A DNA stretch of 57,436 bases from positions 1-57,436 of the forward strand of contig JAFUEV010000017.1 of NCBI GenBank assembly GCA_017470245.1, read 5' to 3'. A program made the position numbers and the translations under genes. How positions within the stretch are numbered: position 1 is the stretch's first letter; each line of letters begins with the position of its first letter. The notes under the pieces are model-generated. The model was given only the letters and a program-made list of their open reading frames with translations, had not been told where the DNA came from and did no database searches. Positions 35,410-44,178 of this stretch are shown here, in pieces. The DNA is from a bacterium (GTDB taxonomy: Bacteria; Cyanobacteriota; Vampirovibrionia; Gastranaerophilales; Gastranaerophilaceae).

Positions 35410-37940
35410 TATTTTTTATTCTTTATTTCATTTATCAGTCTTAGAAACTCTACTTCTCCGAGTTTATTTTTTATTTTGTTAATTTTGGTATCTATTTGTA
35501 ATTTAACATCTTCTATTTCATTGTTAACAGATAGAGTTCGTCCAATCATAAAGGATTTAAGTGCTTGTTTATAATAGCCGTTTCTGCTATAAAAAGCGCC
35601 TGTTTCTATATATGCAGAAATTTGATAATTTATGTCATCTATATTTTTAGCTGCTGATATTGCATTTGCATAACAGTCATAAGTACTTTCAGAATTTTGT
35701 TCTTCCAATATTTTAGCAAGTTTCAAATAAGAATAATACAATCCTTCAGAGTTATTTTTCTTTGTATCTGCGGCTATAGAAAGTTCAAAGTACATTTTAG
35801 CTGCAGATAAATTGTTGTTGTCAAATGAAATTTCTGCCATATTCGAATATGCAGATGCTAGGTATTCATTTTTATTTGCATCATTTGAAGTCTGTACACA
35901 TCTCAAGTAATATTTTAATGCGACATCTGAATTTCCTATATCATCTAATAATGAAGCATACTTAAAATAACATTCACACAATAATTCCGTATCAGAAAGT
36001 TTTTCAGCTTCAGAAAGTGCTTTTTGAGCGAATTTTGCAGAAGTTTCAATATCCATATTATTATCTTCCAAATCTGATAATTCAAGGAATACTCGGATTA
36101 CCATTTTTGAGCTTACGCCTTTTGGTGAATATAAGATTCTTTTGTAAACTTCTTTTGCTTTGTCAAATTTATATGATTCGGAATATATTTGAGCTATGCT
36201 TAAAAGACTTTCATTTGCTTTTTCAATGTTATCTTCTATGTATAATTGATATACCTTTTCATAATTATTAATGGCTTCATCATTATTTTCTATACGTTTA
36301 TAGCATATTGCCAGTTTTGTATAAATAATAGGTTCTTTGTATTTATACATTGAATCATCTTTATATGTTAATGCTTTATTGTAATATGTAATAGCTGATG
36401 AAAAGTCAAATGCGTTTTCATAACTTTGAGCAATATCAACATATTCTTCAAGTGAATTAGGAACAATTATTGTGTTTTGTTCTTTGTTCTCAATTTTTTC
36501 TTCTGTATTCTGCGATTGAACATTAACAATGTTTTCAAAATGTTTAGTTATTAAATCATCAGGTTTTGTTGCATTTAGCAATATCGAGTCAGTATTAGAT
36601 AGTTCAAATCTTTTAATTCGTTCTTTAGGTTGTTTAATGTTCCTTTTTGCTGCAGATGATTGGCTTTCTCTAATGGCTTCATATCCGCTTGTTCTTGAGT
36701 AGCTTAAATATGTGAAATCTTGTACATCTGAAAGCTTAGGACGTCCCATTTTTTCTATTTCTTGTTCCAAAGTATTTATTTTTGACTGGTGAAATGCTAT
36801 TTCCTGTCGCATTGTTAAGCGGGACAAAAATAATTCTCTGTCAAAAGGTTTTAAAGGTAATTCTGATTCGTATACTTCAAGAAGATATTTATGTACTTTT
36901 ATTTTGGTTTCTAAGTTTATTGCCTTTATAAATTCATTTTTTATATAATCTTTAAGATAGTATTTGCCAAATTTTTCAGAAATAACATGTTTTAACAGTA
37001 AAAATTCAATATCATCTTCAGTTGCAAACTTTTGATTTACAAGAAAACTTAACGAAACACCATGTCTTAATACTGCTAATACAAGTAATAATTTTAAATA
37101 TTTTTCAGAAGAAATAGATAAAATTTTTGAAACTAAAAATTCCAGAAAGTTTTTTGTTGATTTTTTATATTCGGTTGAAAAACTTGTCAGTGATATTTTA
37201 AGAGTTTGCATAATCAGTACGGAAAATTCAAGAAGTAAATAGTGACCTCTTGTAACTTTGTATAATTCTTGGCATTCGTATTTTGACCCTTTAATATCAT
37301 TTAAAGAGAGATAATCAAACATTTCTTCCAACGATAAAGCTTTTAAATTATAGCTATTGCAAGATGTATTGGAAATTAAATCAGTTGTACGGAATGTTCT
37401 TGAACATATTATTATTTTGATTTTAGCAAAATGTGAAAGATAATTAATAAAATCAAGTATGTCTTTTTGAGTATCTTTGTTTCTCATATTTATTTCAAAT
37501 GAATCAAAGATAAATAACATTGGTGCATTACAATATTTTATATATGCGTTAATTTTTTCAGAAAAGATAGTAGAGTCAACTTTGGGCAATGTTATTTTGG
37601 TTTCGTTGTGATATATAGAAAAATCTTTAAATAATGACAGTAAAATATCATCTAAGTTAATTGCTTCTTGGTATGAGTTTCTAAAAATCAGAACATCTTC
37701 GTGTATAAAATCAACAATTGTATCTGCTATATATGTTTTCCCTGACCCCATAAAACCGTTTAATATGAATATATTGTCTTCAGAATTTAAAAATTTTAAT
37801 ATCTGTGAAAGAGAATCAATATTATGGTTTAGAATGAATTCTTGTTCTTTTCCCGCAAAATAATATTTTAAGGGGGTATTATCATTCCTTAAATTTTTAA
37901 CAGTATCTATATATGACTCTTTTATAAAATTATAATCCAT
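35409..37940 (-). CDS. P-loop NTPase with TPR repeats (STAND-like)
   Basis: 843 residues. The N-terminal NTPase has a Walker A 'NGFMGSGKTYIADTIVDF' (G62-T69) and a Walker B-like 'MLFIFDSFEIN' near 145, with a downstream 'IIICSRTFRTTDL' sensor-like segment. A middle region is helical and includes a low-complexity linker with 'SRTSGYEAIRESQSS'. The C-terminal half is a run of TPR repeats from about residue 500 ('YENAFDFSSAITYYNKALTY', 'DEAINNYEKVYQLY', 'YYLRCVQTSNDANKNEYLAS'). This NTPase-plus-TPR layout matches STAND signalling proteins (regulators, ligand sensors or defence ATPases). It is coupled to rsmG. The function is unknown. Confidence 0.78.
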   Translation of the reverse strand: MDYNFIKESYIDTVKNLRNDNTPLKYYFAGKEQEFILNHNIDSLSQILKFLNSEDNIFILNGFMGSGKTYIADTIVDFIHEDVLIFRNSYQEAINLDDILLSLFKDFSIYHNETKITLPKVDSTIFSEKINAYIKYCNAPMLFIFDSFEINMRNKDTQKDILDFINYLSHFAKIKIIICSRTFRTTDLISNTSCNSYNLKALSLEEMFDYLSLNDIKGSKYECQELYKVTRGHYLLLEFSVLIMQTLKISLTSFSTEYKKSTKNFLEFLVSKILSISSEKYLKLLLVLAVLRHGVSLSFLVNQKFATEDDIEFLLLKHVISEKFGKYYLKDYIKNEFIKAINLETKIKVHKYLLEVYESELPLKPFDRELFLSRLTMRQEIAFHQSKINTLEQEIEKMGRPKLSDVQDFTYLSYSRTSGYEAIRESQSSAAKRNIKQPKERIKRFELSNTDSILLNATKPDDLITKHFENIVNVQSQNTEEKIENKEQNTIIVPNSLEEYVDIAQSYENAFDFSSAITYYNKALTYKDDSMYKYKEPIIYTKLAICYKRIENNDEAINNYEKVYQLYIEDNIEKANESLLSIAQIYSESYKFDKAKEVYKRILYSPKGVSSKMVIRVFLELSDLEDNNMDIETSAKFAQKALSEAEKLSDTELLCECYFKYASLLDDIGNSDVALKYYLRCVQTSNDANKNEYLASAYSNMAEISFDNNNLSAAKMYFELSIAADTKKNNSEGLYYSYLKLAKILEEQNSESTYDCYANAISAAKNIDDINYQISAYIETGAFYSRNGYYKQALKSFMIGRTLSVNNEIEDVKLQIDTKINKIKNKLGEVEFLRLINEIKNKK

Positions 37941-38015
37941 ATACTTATATTATTATATAATGCCCTTTTAGTAATCTGTTAAACAATGTATTTATTTACT
38001 ATTAGTTACAAACCT

Positions 38016-38044
38016 TTGATTATTAGTTCCTGTGGTTGTATTAT
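38016..38044 (+). promoter_or_regulatory. Predicted promoter giving a leaderless AsmA-like transcript
   Basis: TTGATT at 38016-38021, a 17-base spacer, and TATTAT at 38039-38044. The ATG at 38053 is eight bases beyond the -10; no Shine-Dalgarno is visible. This supports 38053 over the GTG at 38032. Confidence 0.45.
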
Positions 38045-38052
38045 TACTTATT

Positions 38053-40689
38053 ATGAATAAGTTCAGATTAAAAATATTATATTTTATATCTTTTTGTTTG
38101 CTGGGCTTAGCTTTAATTTATTCTTTTTATTTATTTTGTGTTCCCAAAATTCTTTCTTCATCAAAATTTAAAACTAAAATAAATTCGATTATATATGAAA
38201 AAACTGGCATTGAAGTGAATTCCGAACATTTTAATGTAAAAACTTTTCCTAATCTTATGATAAAAGTAGATGCCGATAAAATTAATTTAGATACTAAAAA
38301 TGATGAATTAATTCAAGCTGATAATTTTGAAGTTTTATTTGATATAAAAAAAGGTTCTTTTAAGAGTATTAATATAGATTATATTTATATCAATGAAACA
38401 GGTTTTAAAAGTATAATAAAAGGCAATAAAAAGAGCAAAATTTCTGATATTAAATTTAAAGAATTGCCCGATGTCTTGGTTAAAAAAGCTGAAATATGGA
38501 TAGATAAAGGTAATGAAGACAGTGTATTTATTACTGTTGATAATTTGCATCAATATAATGAAAATAATAAAACTTATTTCACTTTTGATTTGGAAATTGT
38601 TTCAAATCTATTGAAAAATCTTATAAATATTGGGAAACATGGTCGATTATATATTGATGATAATAATGTCTATGCCGAAAATTTACAAGCATTAATAGGT
38701 ATTTCCGAGCTGAATATAAACGGAAAAATATTTGATAATTCTAAAAATTTTGATTTTAAATTGCAAGGCAAGGAACTTCCGGTACAGGATGTTATTTCTT
38801 CGATTTTGTATTTTCAAAAAATAAGAGAACCCGGCAGAAAATTTATAGAAAATTTTTATGATTATTCAGGAACGGTTGATGTAGACTTAAATATTAACAA
38901 TTTAGGAATTGACGGGAAAGCAACAACAAAAAATCTTTCAGCTAATTCTGTTTTATTTGATGTTCCAATAAGTTTTCCTTTAGTTGATTTTATTTTTGAA
39001 CAAAAATCTATGAATGCGGAAGCTAACGGAATTTTAGGAAATGAAAAAGTATATACCAATGTTTCTATACAAAATATGTCAACAACAGAACAGGAAGTTA
39101 CTGGGTATGTTAATTCAAAACTGACTGAAAAATTTGCCGAGAAATATATTCCTAATCTTGCCATTAAACACTTTGCCGATACAAGTGTTACATATAAAAT
39201 AAAAAATAAAGAAATAGATGTTGATTATTTGTTAAAAATTCCGCAAGGGTCTGATTTGTATTATAAAACAATATATCTTGGGCTGGCGGATAAAAATAGA
39301 AGATTATTAATAAATACGCATAAGTCTGCTGATAAGCTATATATAACAAATTACGATTATTCTACTCAAAACGGCAGTGAAATTTCTAAAATCATAATGG
39401 GAAAAGGTTCTTTAACTAAAGAAAACGGGCATTTTATTCCGGATTATATAACTTGTAAGACACAAAATGATGCTCCTGTATCTGTTGCAGGTTCTTTCTA
39501 TAAATATGTTGAAGGTGGGTTCTTTAACGGCGATATAAAATATGATTTCAGAAAAAAGTTGTTAACGGGGATATTTGATATAAAGGATTCCCAATATAAG
39601 AACTTTAATGTTAAACAAGCAACTGTTAATGCTACAGAAGAAAAAGTATATATAGAAGCAACAGGATCATATAAAAATTCACCGTTTGAATGTAAAATAT
39701 CTGGTCTAAATAAATTTTCAAAACAAATAAAAATATATGATATGTATTTATTTTTGGATAAATATATTGTAAAAAAGACGAAAACATCAGATAAAATATC
39801 AGTTCCGGAAATAACAAATAAAATACAAAAAACTGTAAAACAAATTGATGTTGATGTTGATAAATGGACAATAAAAGTAAATAAAATTATCAGAAACAGA
39901 CTTGTAATATCTGATATATTAGTAACCGGAAGTATTCATAATAATATATTTAATTTTAATGTTTCAAACCTAAATTTTGCAAAAGGCTCAATTTCTGCTA
40001 ACGGAAATTACAATTATAAAGATAAAAGTTCAAATGTTAAGGTTAATGCTAAACATATTGATTCCGCAACTGTAGCAGACGTTATTTTTGAACTTCCCGG
40101 ACAAATAGAAGGTATTGCAGATGCTACTCTTGTTGCAAAAACGAAAAAAGGAATTGAAAATATTAATGCTTTTGTTAATTTTTCTATAAAAGATGGTTAC
40201 TTGCCAAAACTCGGAAGTACTGAGTTTATGATAAATAAATCAAGAATGATTAAAAAACCTTTAAAATTTAAAGTTTCTGATGTTGTTAATATTGATATAA
40301 AAAATATGAAAGCATTAAGCTCTGATGTTGAAGGTTCCTTCTATCTAAATGATGATTTAATAAAGGATGCAAAAATAACTTCATCTCAAAAATATTTATC
40401 ACTTCTTATAGAAGGTGACTATGATACTTATAAACAATATGCCGATTTTAGTATACTGGGTAAGTATAATAACAGTAAAATTACAAAGATAAAAATATTA
40501 TTTGTACCATTATCATTAATCGTTAAAGTTATTTTAAGACCGGAAAAAACAATGGAGAAATATAAATTAAAATTGAAAGAAGTGCCTGAAATAGAAGCTG
40601 AAAGTGATGAAATTTCCGCCTTTAGAGTCAAAATTAACGGAAATATAAACAATAATGATGTTAAGGTCGAAATGAAGAGTATAAAATAA
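38053..40689 (+). CDS. AsmA-family envelope protein
   Basis: 878 residues from the ATG at 38053; a GTG 21 bases upstream would overlap the predicted promoter. One N-terminal membrane helix ('FCLLGLALIYSFYLFCV') anchors a long periplasmic domain. The AsmA-type opening 'KTKINSIIYEKTGIEVNSEH' and 'FPNLMIKVDADKINLD' follow, then many beta-strand repeats with 'INGK' and 'LKGN' turns as in AsmA, TamB and YhdP proteins. A C-terminal pattern is 'VNISLTGSV'-like. These span the periplasm and move phospholipids to the outer membrane, which indicates a diderm cell. It has no operon partner. Confidence 0.8.
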   Translation: MNKFRLKILYFISFCLLGLALIYSFYLFCVPKILSSSKFKTKINSIIYEKTGIEVNSEHFNVKTFPNLMIKVDADKINLDTKNDELIQADNFEVLFDIKKGSFKSINIDYIYINETGFKSIIKGNKKSKISDIKFKELPDVLVKKAEIWIDKGNEDSVFITVDNLHQYNENNKTYFTFDLEIVSNLLKNLINIGKHGRLYIDDNNVYAENLQALIGISELNINGKIFDNSKNFDFKLQGKELPVQDVISSILYFQKIREPGRKFIENFYDYSGTVDVDLNINNLGIDGKATTKNLSANSVLFDVPISFPLVDFIFEQKSMNAEANGILGNEKVYTNVSIQNMSTTEQEVTGYVNSKLTEKFAEKYIPNLAIKHFADTSVTYKIKNKEIDVDYLLKIPQGSDLYYKTIYLGLADKNRRLLINTHKSADKLYITNYDYSTQNGSEISKIIMGKGSLTKENGHFIPDYITCKTQNDAPVSVAGSFYKYVEGGFFNGDIKYDFRKKLLTGIFDIKDSQYKNFNVKQATVNATEEKVYIEATGSYKNSPFECKISGLNKFSKQIKIYDMYLFLDKYIVKKTKTSDKISVPEITNKIQKTVKQIDVDVDKWTIKVNKIIRNRLVISDILVTGSIHNNIFNFNVSNLNFAKGSISANGNYNYKDKSSNVKVNAKHIDSATVADVIFELPGQIEGIADATLVAKTKKGIENINAFVNFSIKDGYLPKLGSTEFMINKSRMIKKPLKFKVSDVVNIDIKNMKALSSDVEGSFYLNDDLIKDAKITSSQKYLSLLIEGDYDTYKQYADFSILGKYNNSKITKIKILFVPLSLIVKVILRPEKTMEKYKLKLKEVPEIEAESDEISAFRVKINGNINNNDVKVEMKSIK

Positions 40690-40727
40690 TTTGCAAAAAA
40701 AATTTTTGTATTAAAATATAAATGTAG

Positions 40728-40798
40728 TCCCCTTTCGTCTAATGGTAGGACGCAACACTCTGGATGTTGCTATCGAGGTTCGAATCCTTGAGGGGGAG
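40728..40798 (+). tRNA. tRNA-Gln (CTG anticodon)
   Basis: 71 bases. Acceptor arms TCCCCTT (40728-40734) and AGGGGGA (40791-40797); D arm GTCT...GGAC; anticodon stem CAACA/TGTTG with loop CTCTGGA, anticodon CTG; T arm CGAGG/CCTTG around TTCGAAT. The discriminator is G, and CCA is not encoded. Confidence 0.93.
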
Positions 40799-40836
40799 TT
40801 TTTTATTTCATATTTTTGTTATTAAAGGAGAAAAAT

Positions 40837-41040
40837 ATGTTTCATGTAATTACAGAAAGAGATTATTCCGAGTTTTCTAGAAAACAAATAGGTGAATATT
40901 CTGATTTTGAAAAAGCACTTGAAGTTGCAAAAAAAGCAATTGAAGGTAAAGATGATATGCGCTATATCATTGAAAAAACAGACGGTCATATTGACAGTTA
41001 CGGTAATCAAATCGTTACTGTTGTTGCAGAAAGTGATTAG
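40837..41040 (+). CDS. Small hypothetical protein
   Basis: 67 residues from the ATG preceded by a strong AAAGGAG. It begins 'MFHVITERDYSEFSRKQIGE' and ends 'NQIVTVVAESD'. The predicted fold is a beta strand, a Lys/Glu-rich helix ('SDFEKALEVAKKAIEGKDD') and two more strands. It lies between a tRNA and the guanidine-type leader. No family was recognised. Confidence 0.75.
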   Translation: MFHVITERDYSEFSRKQIGEYSDFEKALEVAKKAIEGKDDMRYIIEKTDGHIDSYGNQIVTVVAESD

Positions 41041-41060
41041 TCTTATAATATTGCAGAATA

Positions 41061-41129
41061 TTTACCGCCGGGTAAAAATCATATATCCATTCCGTTAGGC
41101 CTTTGAAGGAATGCATATATGATTTTTTT
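41061..41129 (+). promoter_or_regulatory. Candidate guanidine riboswitch (class IV-like) with overlapping terminator
   Basis: A small hairpin TTTACC-GCCG-GGTAAA (41061-41076) is followed by a long stem: 41074-41093 pairs with 41108-41127 in 20 positions with one C-C mismatch, and a 14-base loop at 41094-41107 contains TTAGGCC. A run of seven T follows. The stem is a terminator that shares bases 41074-41076 with the small hairpin, so the two compete; the GCC of loop 1 could pair with the GGC of loop 2. It is in front of a guanidinium exporter gene. Layout resembles guanidine-IV (mepA motif) riboswitches; the class is not verified. Confidence 0.6.
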
Positions 41130-41150
41130 ATTAATGAGAAAGGTAATTTT

Positions 41151-41465
41151 ATGGCTTGGATATATTTGTTTATAGCAGGAATTATTGAAATTGTTTGGGC
41201 TATCGGGCTTAAATATTCAAACGGTTTTACCGTATTAATTCCTTCAATTATCACTATTACAGGCATGATATTAAGCTATTGGTTTTTAGCTTTAGCCGTT
41301 AAAACTTTACCGATAGGAACATCTTATGCCGTTTGGACTGGTATTGGTGCGGTTGGGGCTGTAATATTGGGTATTGTATTGTTTAACGAACAAGTATCAG
41401 TGTTAAGAATACTATTTATATTATTGATATTAAGCGGTATAATAGGTTTGAAATTGACTTATTAA
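41151..41465 (+). CDS. sugE: Gdx/SugE-type guanidinium exporter (SMR family)
   Basis: 104 residues from the ATG at 41151, four membrane helices, the standard SMR length; the frame extends upstream to 41103 but that part is inside the riboswitch-like leader. '[19 protein letters not shown]' and '[20 protein letters not shown]' match the Gdx subtype, in which Glu13 of the first helix binds and couples guanidinium export to protons, and differ from the drug exporter EmrE. The ribosome site is AAAGG. The predicted terminator-riboswitch lies immediately upstream. Confidence 0.93.
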   Translation: MAWIYLFIAGIIEIVWAIGLKYSNGFTVLIPSIITITGMILSYWFLALAVKTLPIGTSYAVWTGIGAVGAVILGIVLFNEQVSVLRILFILLILSGIIGLKLTY

Positions 41466-41503
41466 ATGTACAATGATACAACTATATTAGTAGATTGGAA
41501 TAT

Positions 41504-42829
41504 ATGGAACAAGGCTTTTTATTTGATAATAATACTAATCAACCGTTGGCATCAAGATTGCGTCCACGAAATCTTGATGAGTTTGTAGGTCAAACTCATT
41601 TAATAGGAGAAGGTAAAGTATTAAGACGCCTTATTGAAAATGACCAAATAACTTCGATAATTTTTTGGGGGCCTCCCGGAGTCGGTAAAACGACTCTTGC
41701 AAGGATTATTGCAAATAAAACTCATTCAAAGTTTATTGATTTTTCTGCTGTTACAAGCGGAATAAAAGAAATTCGTTCAGTAATGGAACAGGCTGAACAA
41801 AACAGAAAATTAGGTGAAAGGACTATTGTATTTGTTGATGAAATACACAGATTTAATAAAGCCCAGCAGGATGCTTTTCTACCTTATGTAGAAAAAGGCA
41901 GTATATTCTTAATCGGGGCAACAACCGAAAATCCTTCTTTCGAGGTTAACAGTGCTCTGCTTTCACGTTCTAAAGTCTTTGTATTACAAGCATTAAAAAC
42001 AGAAGATTTGGTATCTCTGTTAAAAAGAGCGGTTACTGATGAACGTGGATTTGGAAATCAAAAGATAGATATATCGGAAGAAATGTATGAAATTATTGCA
42101 AAATTTGCTAATGGTGATGCAAGAAGCGCTTTAACAACATTAGAGATGGTTATATTAAACGGAGATGTTGATAAAGACGGTGTAACTCATATAACTAAAG
42201 AAAATTTAGAACAATGCATATCAAAAAAATCATTATTATATGATAAAAATGGAGAAGAACATTATAACGTAATATCTGCATTACATAAATCTATGCGTAA
42301 TTCTGACCCGGATGCTGCAGTCTATTGGCTTGCAAGAATGCTGGAAGCAGGGGAAGATCCCTTGTATGTTGCACGTCGAGTTGTACGATTTGCTGCCGAA
42401 GATATTGGTCTTGCTGACCCTCACGCTATGGGAATTGCGGTTGCAGCATATCAATCGTGTCATTATATAGGTATGCCGGAATGTACTGCTAATCTGGCAG
42501 AGGCTGTTATATATATGTCAATGGCACCAAAATCTAATGCTGTTTATATGGCTTATGAATATGCAAAACGTGATGCTGTTCAACAATTAGCTGAGCCTGT
42601 TCCTCTTATAATCAGAAATGCGCCTACAAAATTAATGAAGGAATTAAATTATGGTAAAGGCTATCAGTATGCTCACGATACTGATGAAAAATTGACGGCA
42701 ATGCAATGCTTGCCGGACTCATTAAAAGACCGTGAATATTATAATCCTACGGAACAAGGATTGGAAACAAAATATAAAGCTAAGCTGCTGCAAATAAAAC
42801 AATGGAAGAAAGAACATAAATCTGAATAA
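41504..42829 (+). CDS. rarA: Replication-associated recombination protein A (RarA/MgsA)
   Basis: 441 residues. 'PLASRLRPRNLDEFVGQTHL' and the Walker A 'FWGPPGVGKTTLARIIA' are typical of the clamp-loader-like AAA ATPase RarA, with Walker B 'IVFVDEIHRFNKAQQDAFLP', 'LIGATTENPSFEVNSALLSR' and the C-terminal 'KGYQYAHD' motif. RarA acts at stalled replication forks. ATG at 41504 is chosen; a TTG three codons upstream is also in frame. It is followed by a terminator shared with the rubrerythrin gene. Confidence 0.94.
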   Translation: MEQGFLFDNNTNQPLASRLRPRNLDEFVGQTHLIGEGKVLRRLIENDQITSIIFWGPPGVGKTTLARIIANKTHSKFIDFSAVTSGIKEIRSVMEQAEQNRKLGERTIVFVDEIHRFNKAQQDAFLPYVEKGSIFLIGATTENPSFEVNSALLSRSKVFVLQALKTEDLVSLLKRAVTDERGFGNQKIDISEEMYEIIAKFANGDARSALTTLEMVILNGDVDKDGVTHITKENLEQCISKKSLLYDKNGEEHYNVISALHKSMRNSDPDAAVYWLARMLEAGEDPLYVARRVVRFAAEDIGLADPHAMGIAVAAYQSCHYIGMPECTANLAEAVIYMSMAPKSNAVYMAYEYAKRDAVQQLAEPVPLIIRNAPTKLMKELNYGKGYQYAHDTDEKLTAMQCLPDSLKDREYYNPTEQGLETKYKAKLLQIKQWKKEHKSE

Positions 42830-42859
42830 AAAGAGAAGTCCAAACTGAACTTCTCTTTT
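42829..42859. terminator. Bidirectional terminator
   Basis: AAAAGAGAAGT (42829-42839) pairs with ACTTCTCTTTT (42849-42859) across nine bases, between two convergent genes. Confidence 0.85.
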
Positions 42860-42865
42860 ATTTTA

Positions 42866-43402
42866 TTAATAGTTTGTTGCTTTTCTCATAAAGTATGATT
42901 GTGGGTGGTCGCATACAGGACAAACTTCCGGTGCTTTTTTACCTATAACTATATGTCCGCAGTTAGAGCATTCCCATATAGTATCGCCATCTGCGGTGAA
43001 TACTAAACCACCTTCAATATTTGCGAGAAGTTTTCTGTATCTTTCTTCGTGTTCTTTTTCTATAGCAGCAACTTTTTCAAAAAGAACGGCTATTTTATCA
43101 AAACCTTCTTCTCTTGCTTCTTTAGCAAAATTTTGATACATATCAGTCCATTCAAAATTTTCGCCTTCTGCAGCAGCTTTTAGATTTTGTTTTGTATCTC
43201 CAATACCGTTTAATAATTTAAACCAAATCTTAGCGTGTTCTTTTTCATTATTTGCAGTTTCTTCAAATATTTTACTTATTTGAACATATCCGTCTTTTTT
43301 GGCTCTTGAAGCAAAATATGTATATTTATTTCTTGCTTGAGACTCACCTGCAAATGCTGCTAATAAATTCTTTTCTGTTTTACTGCCTTTTAATTCGGTC
43401 AT
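42866..43402 (-). CDS. Rubrerythrin
   Basis: 178 residues from the ATG preceded by AAAGGGG; ten codons of extension upstream lack a ribosome site. The N-terminal ferritin-like diiron domain has the repeated Glu motifs '[14 protein letters not shown]' (E) and '[10 protein letters not shown]' with a mirrored 'EKEHEERY'. The C-terminal rubredoxin domain has '[12 protein letters not shown]' and '[11 protein letters not shown]'. Rubrerythrin reduces hydrogen peroxide in the cytoplasm of anaerobes. It has no operon partner. Confidence 0.95.
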   Translation of the reverse strand: MTELKGSKTEKNLLAAFAGESQARNKYTYFASRAKKDGYVQISKIFEETANNEKEHAKIWFKLLNGIGDTKQNLKAAAEGENFEWTDMYQNFAKEAREEGFDKIAVLFEKVAAIEKEHEERYRKLLANIEGGLVFTADGDTIWECSNCGHIVIGKKAPEVCPVCDHPQSYFMRKATNY

Positions 43403-43460
43403 AATTACCCCTTTCTTTTTATTAAAGGTCATTATATATCAGTTTTTGAAAAAAAATCAA

Positions 43461-43745
43461 TTATGCTTTAGGTATTTCAAATTTTTGGGGCTTTTTGTTG
43501 TTTATTTCGGGATTAATGAAATTAAATGTTTTTGAATAAATATCATTTGCTCCTGTTACCAAATCTGATTTAACCAATAATGTATTGTATGTTCCTGCTC
43601 CGTTACGGTAGTAATCTCTGTTTAAAACAACAACATCGCAATCTGCTTTTTTAGCAAACTGTTTTAATTGTTTTACTTCATCATTAGGTGATAAAAGTCT
43701 TGTGCTGCCGGCTAAATAAACTTTGCCGTTAAAATTAACTTGCAT
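43461..43745 (-). CDS. Hypothetical protein with N-terminal Phe-Asn-Gly tag
   Basis: 94 residues from the ATG at 43745, seven bases after AAGGAG. A longer in-frame open region would start inside the adjacent tRNA-Arg and is an artefact. The N-terminus is 'MQVNFNGKVYLAGSTRLLSP', then 'VKQLKQFAKKADCDVVVLN' and a C-terminal beta region with 'NTLLVKSDLVTGAND'. There is no signal peptide. The MxVNFxG start matches other tagged proteins in the window. Confidence 0.75.
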   Translation of the reverse strand: MQVNFNGKVYLAGSTRLLSPNDEVKQLKQFAKKADCDVVVLNRDYYRNGAGTYNTLLVKSDLVTGANDIYSKTFNFINPEINNKKPQKFEIPKA

Positions 43746-43797
43746 ATATTTCTCCTTCCTTGAAACCAATATAATTCGTGCGCAGATATATAAAAAA

Positions 43798-43871
43798 CGT
43801 GCCTGGAGGGATTCGAACCCCCGACCTTTTGGTTCGTAGCCAAACACTCTATCCAGCTGAGCTACAGGCAC
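43798..43871 (-). tRNA. tRNA-Arg (ACG anticodon)
   Basis: 74 bases. On the minus strand the acceptor is GTGCCTG/CAGGCAC, the D arm GCTC/GAGT, the anticodon stem TTTGG/CCAAA with loop CTACGAA (anticodon ACG, wobble A expected to be inosine), and the T arm GGGGG/CCCTC with TTCGAAT (one G-U). Discriminator G; no CCA is encoded. Confidence 0.95.
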
Positions 43872-43973
43872 ATACTCAATAAATAATGTAATTATTACTT
43901 ATCGAACAAATCAATAATACAACATAATTTTTTATTATCAAGTAAAATTTACCCTTTTTGTAATTATTATTTG

Positions 43974-44033
43974 CAAAAAAAAAGCTGCCTAGCAGCTAAT
44001 ACTTAATAATCTTGGGAGGAGATTTGGGGATTT
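43974..44033 (-). ncRNA. Candidate small RNA with anti-Shine-Dalgarno segment
   Basis: On the minus strand a TATAAT sits at 44045-44040. About seven bases later the transcript would begin, run through CTCCTCCC (complement of 44014-44021) and end in a hairpin AGCTGC-TAG-GCAGCT (43997-43983) plus nine T. The unit is about 60 bases with no coding frame. The -35 is weak. The plus strand instead shows GGGAGGAG followed by TTG and an 18-codon open frame, which is an alternative reading. Confidence 0.4.
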
Positions 44034-44178
44034 GTTACAATTATAATAATTCACATACGGAAAAATGTTTATATTTTTAAATATAATTTTAATAAAAATT
44101 TACATTGTATTGATTTTCTTAGTATTCTTGACTGGAAAAAATCCTCTGTTTTTCATAAAATCATGTTAGAGGTGGAAC

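Noticed and set aside
38032..38052. GTG start for the AsmA-like gene
   Set aside because: It lies inside the predicted promoter and adds seven residues before the helix; the ATG at 38053 fits better.
41103..41150. Upstream extension of the SugE frame
   Set aside because: It would translate the terminator stem; the SMR family begins at '[10 protein letters not shown]' at 41151.
43746..43871. Open frame extending upstream of the 94-residue protein ('MPVAQLDRVFGYEPKG')
   Set aside because: It is a translation of tRNA-Arg, a well known artefact; the true start is the ATG at 43745 behind AAGGAG.
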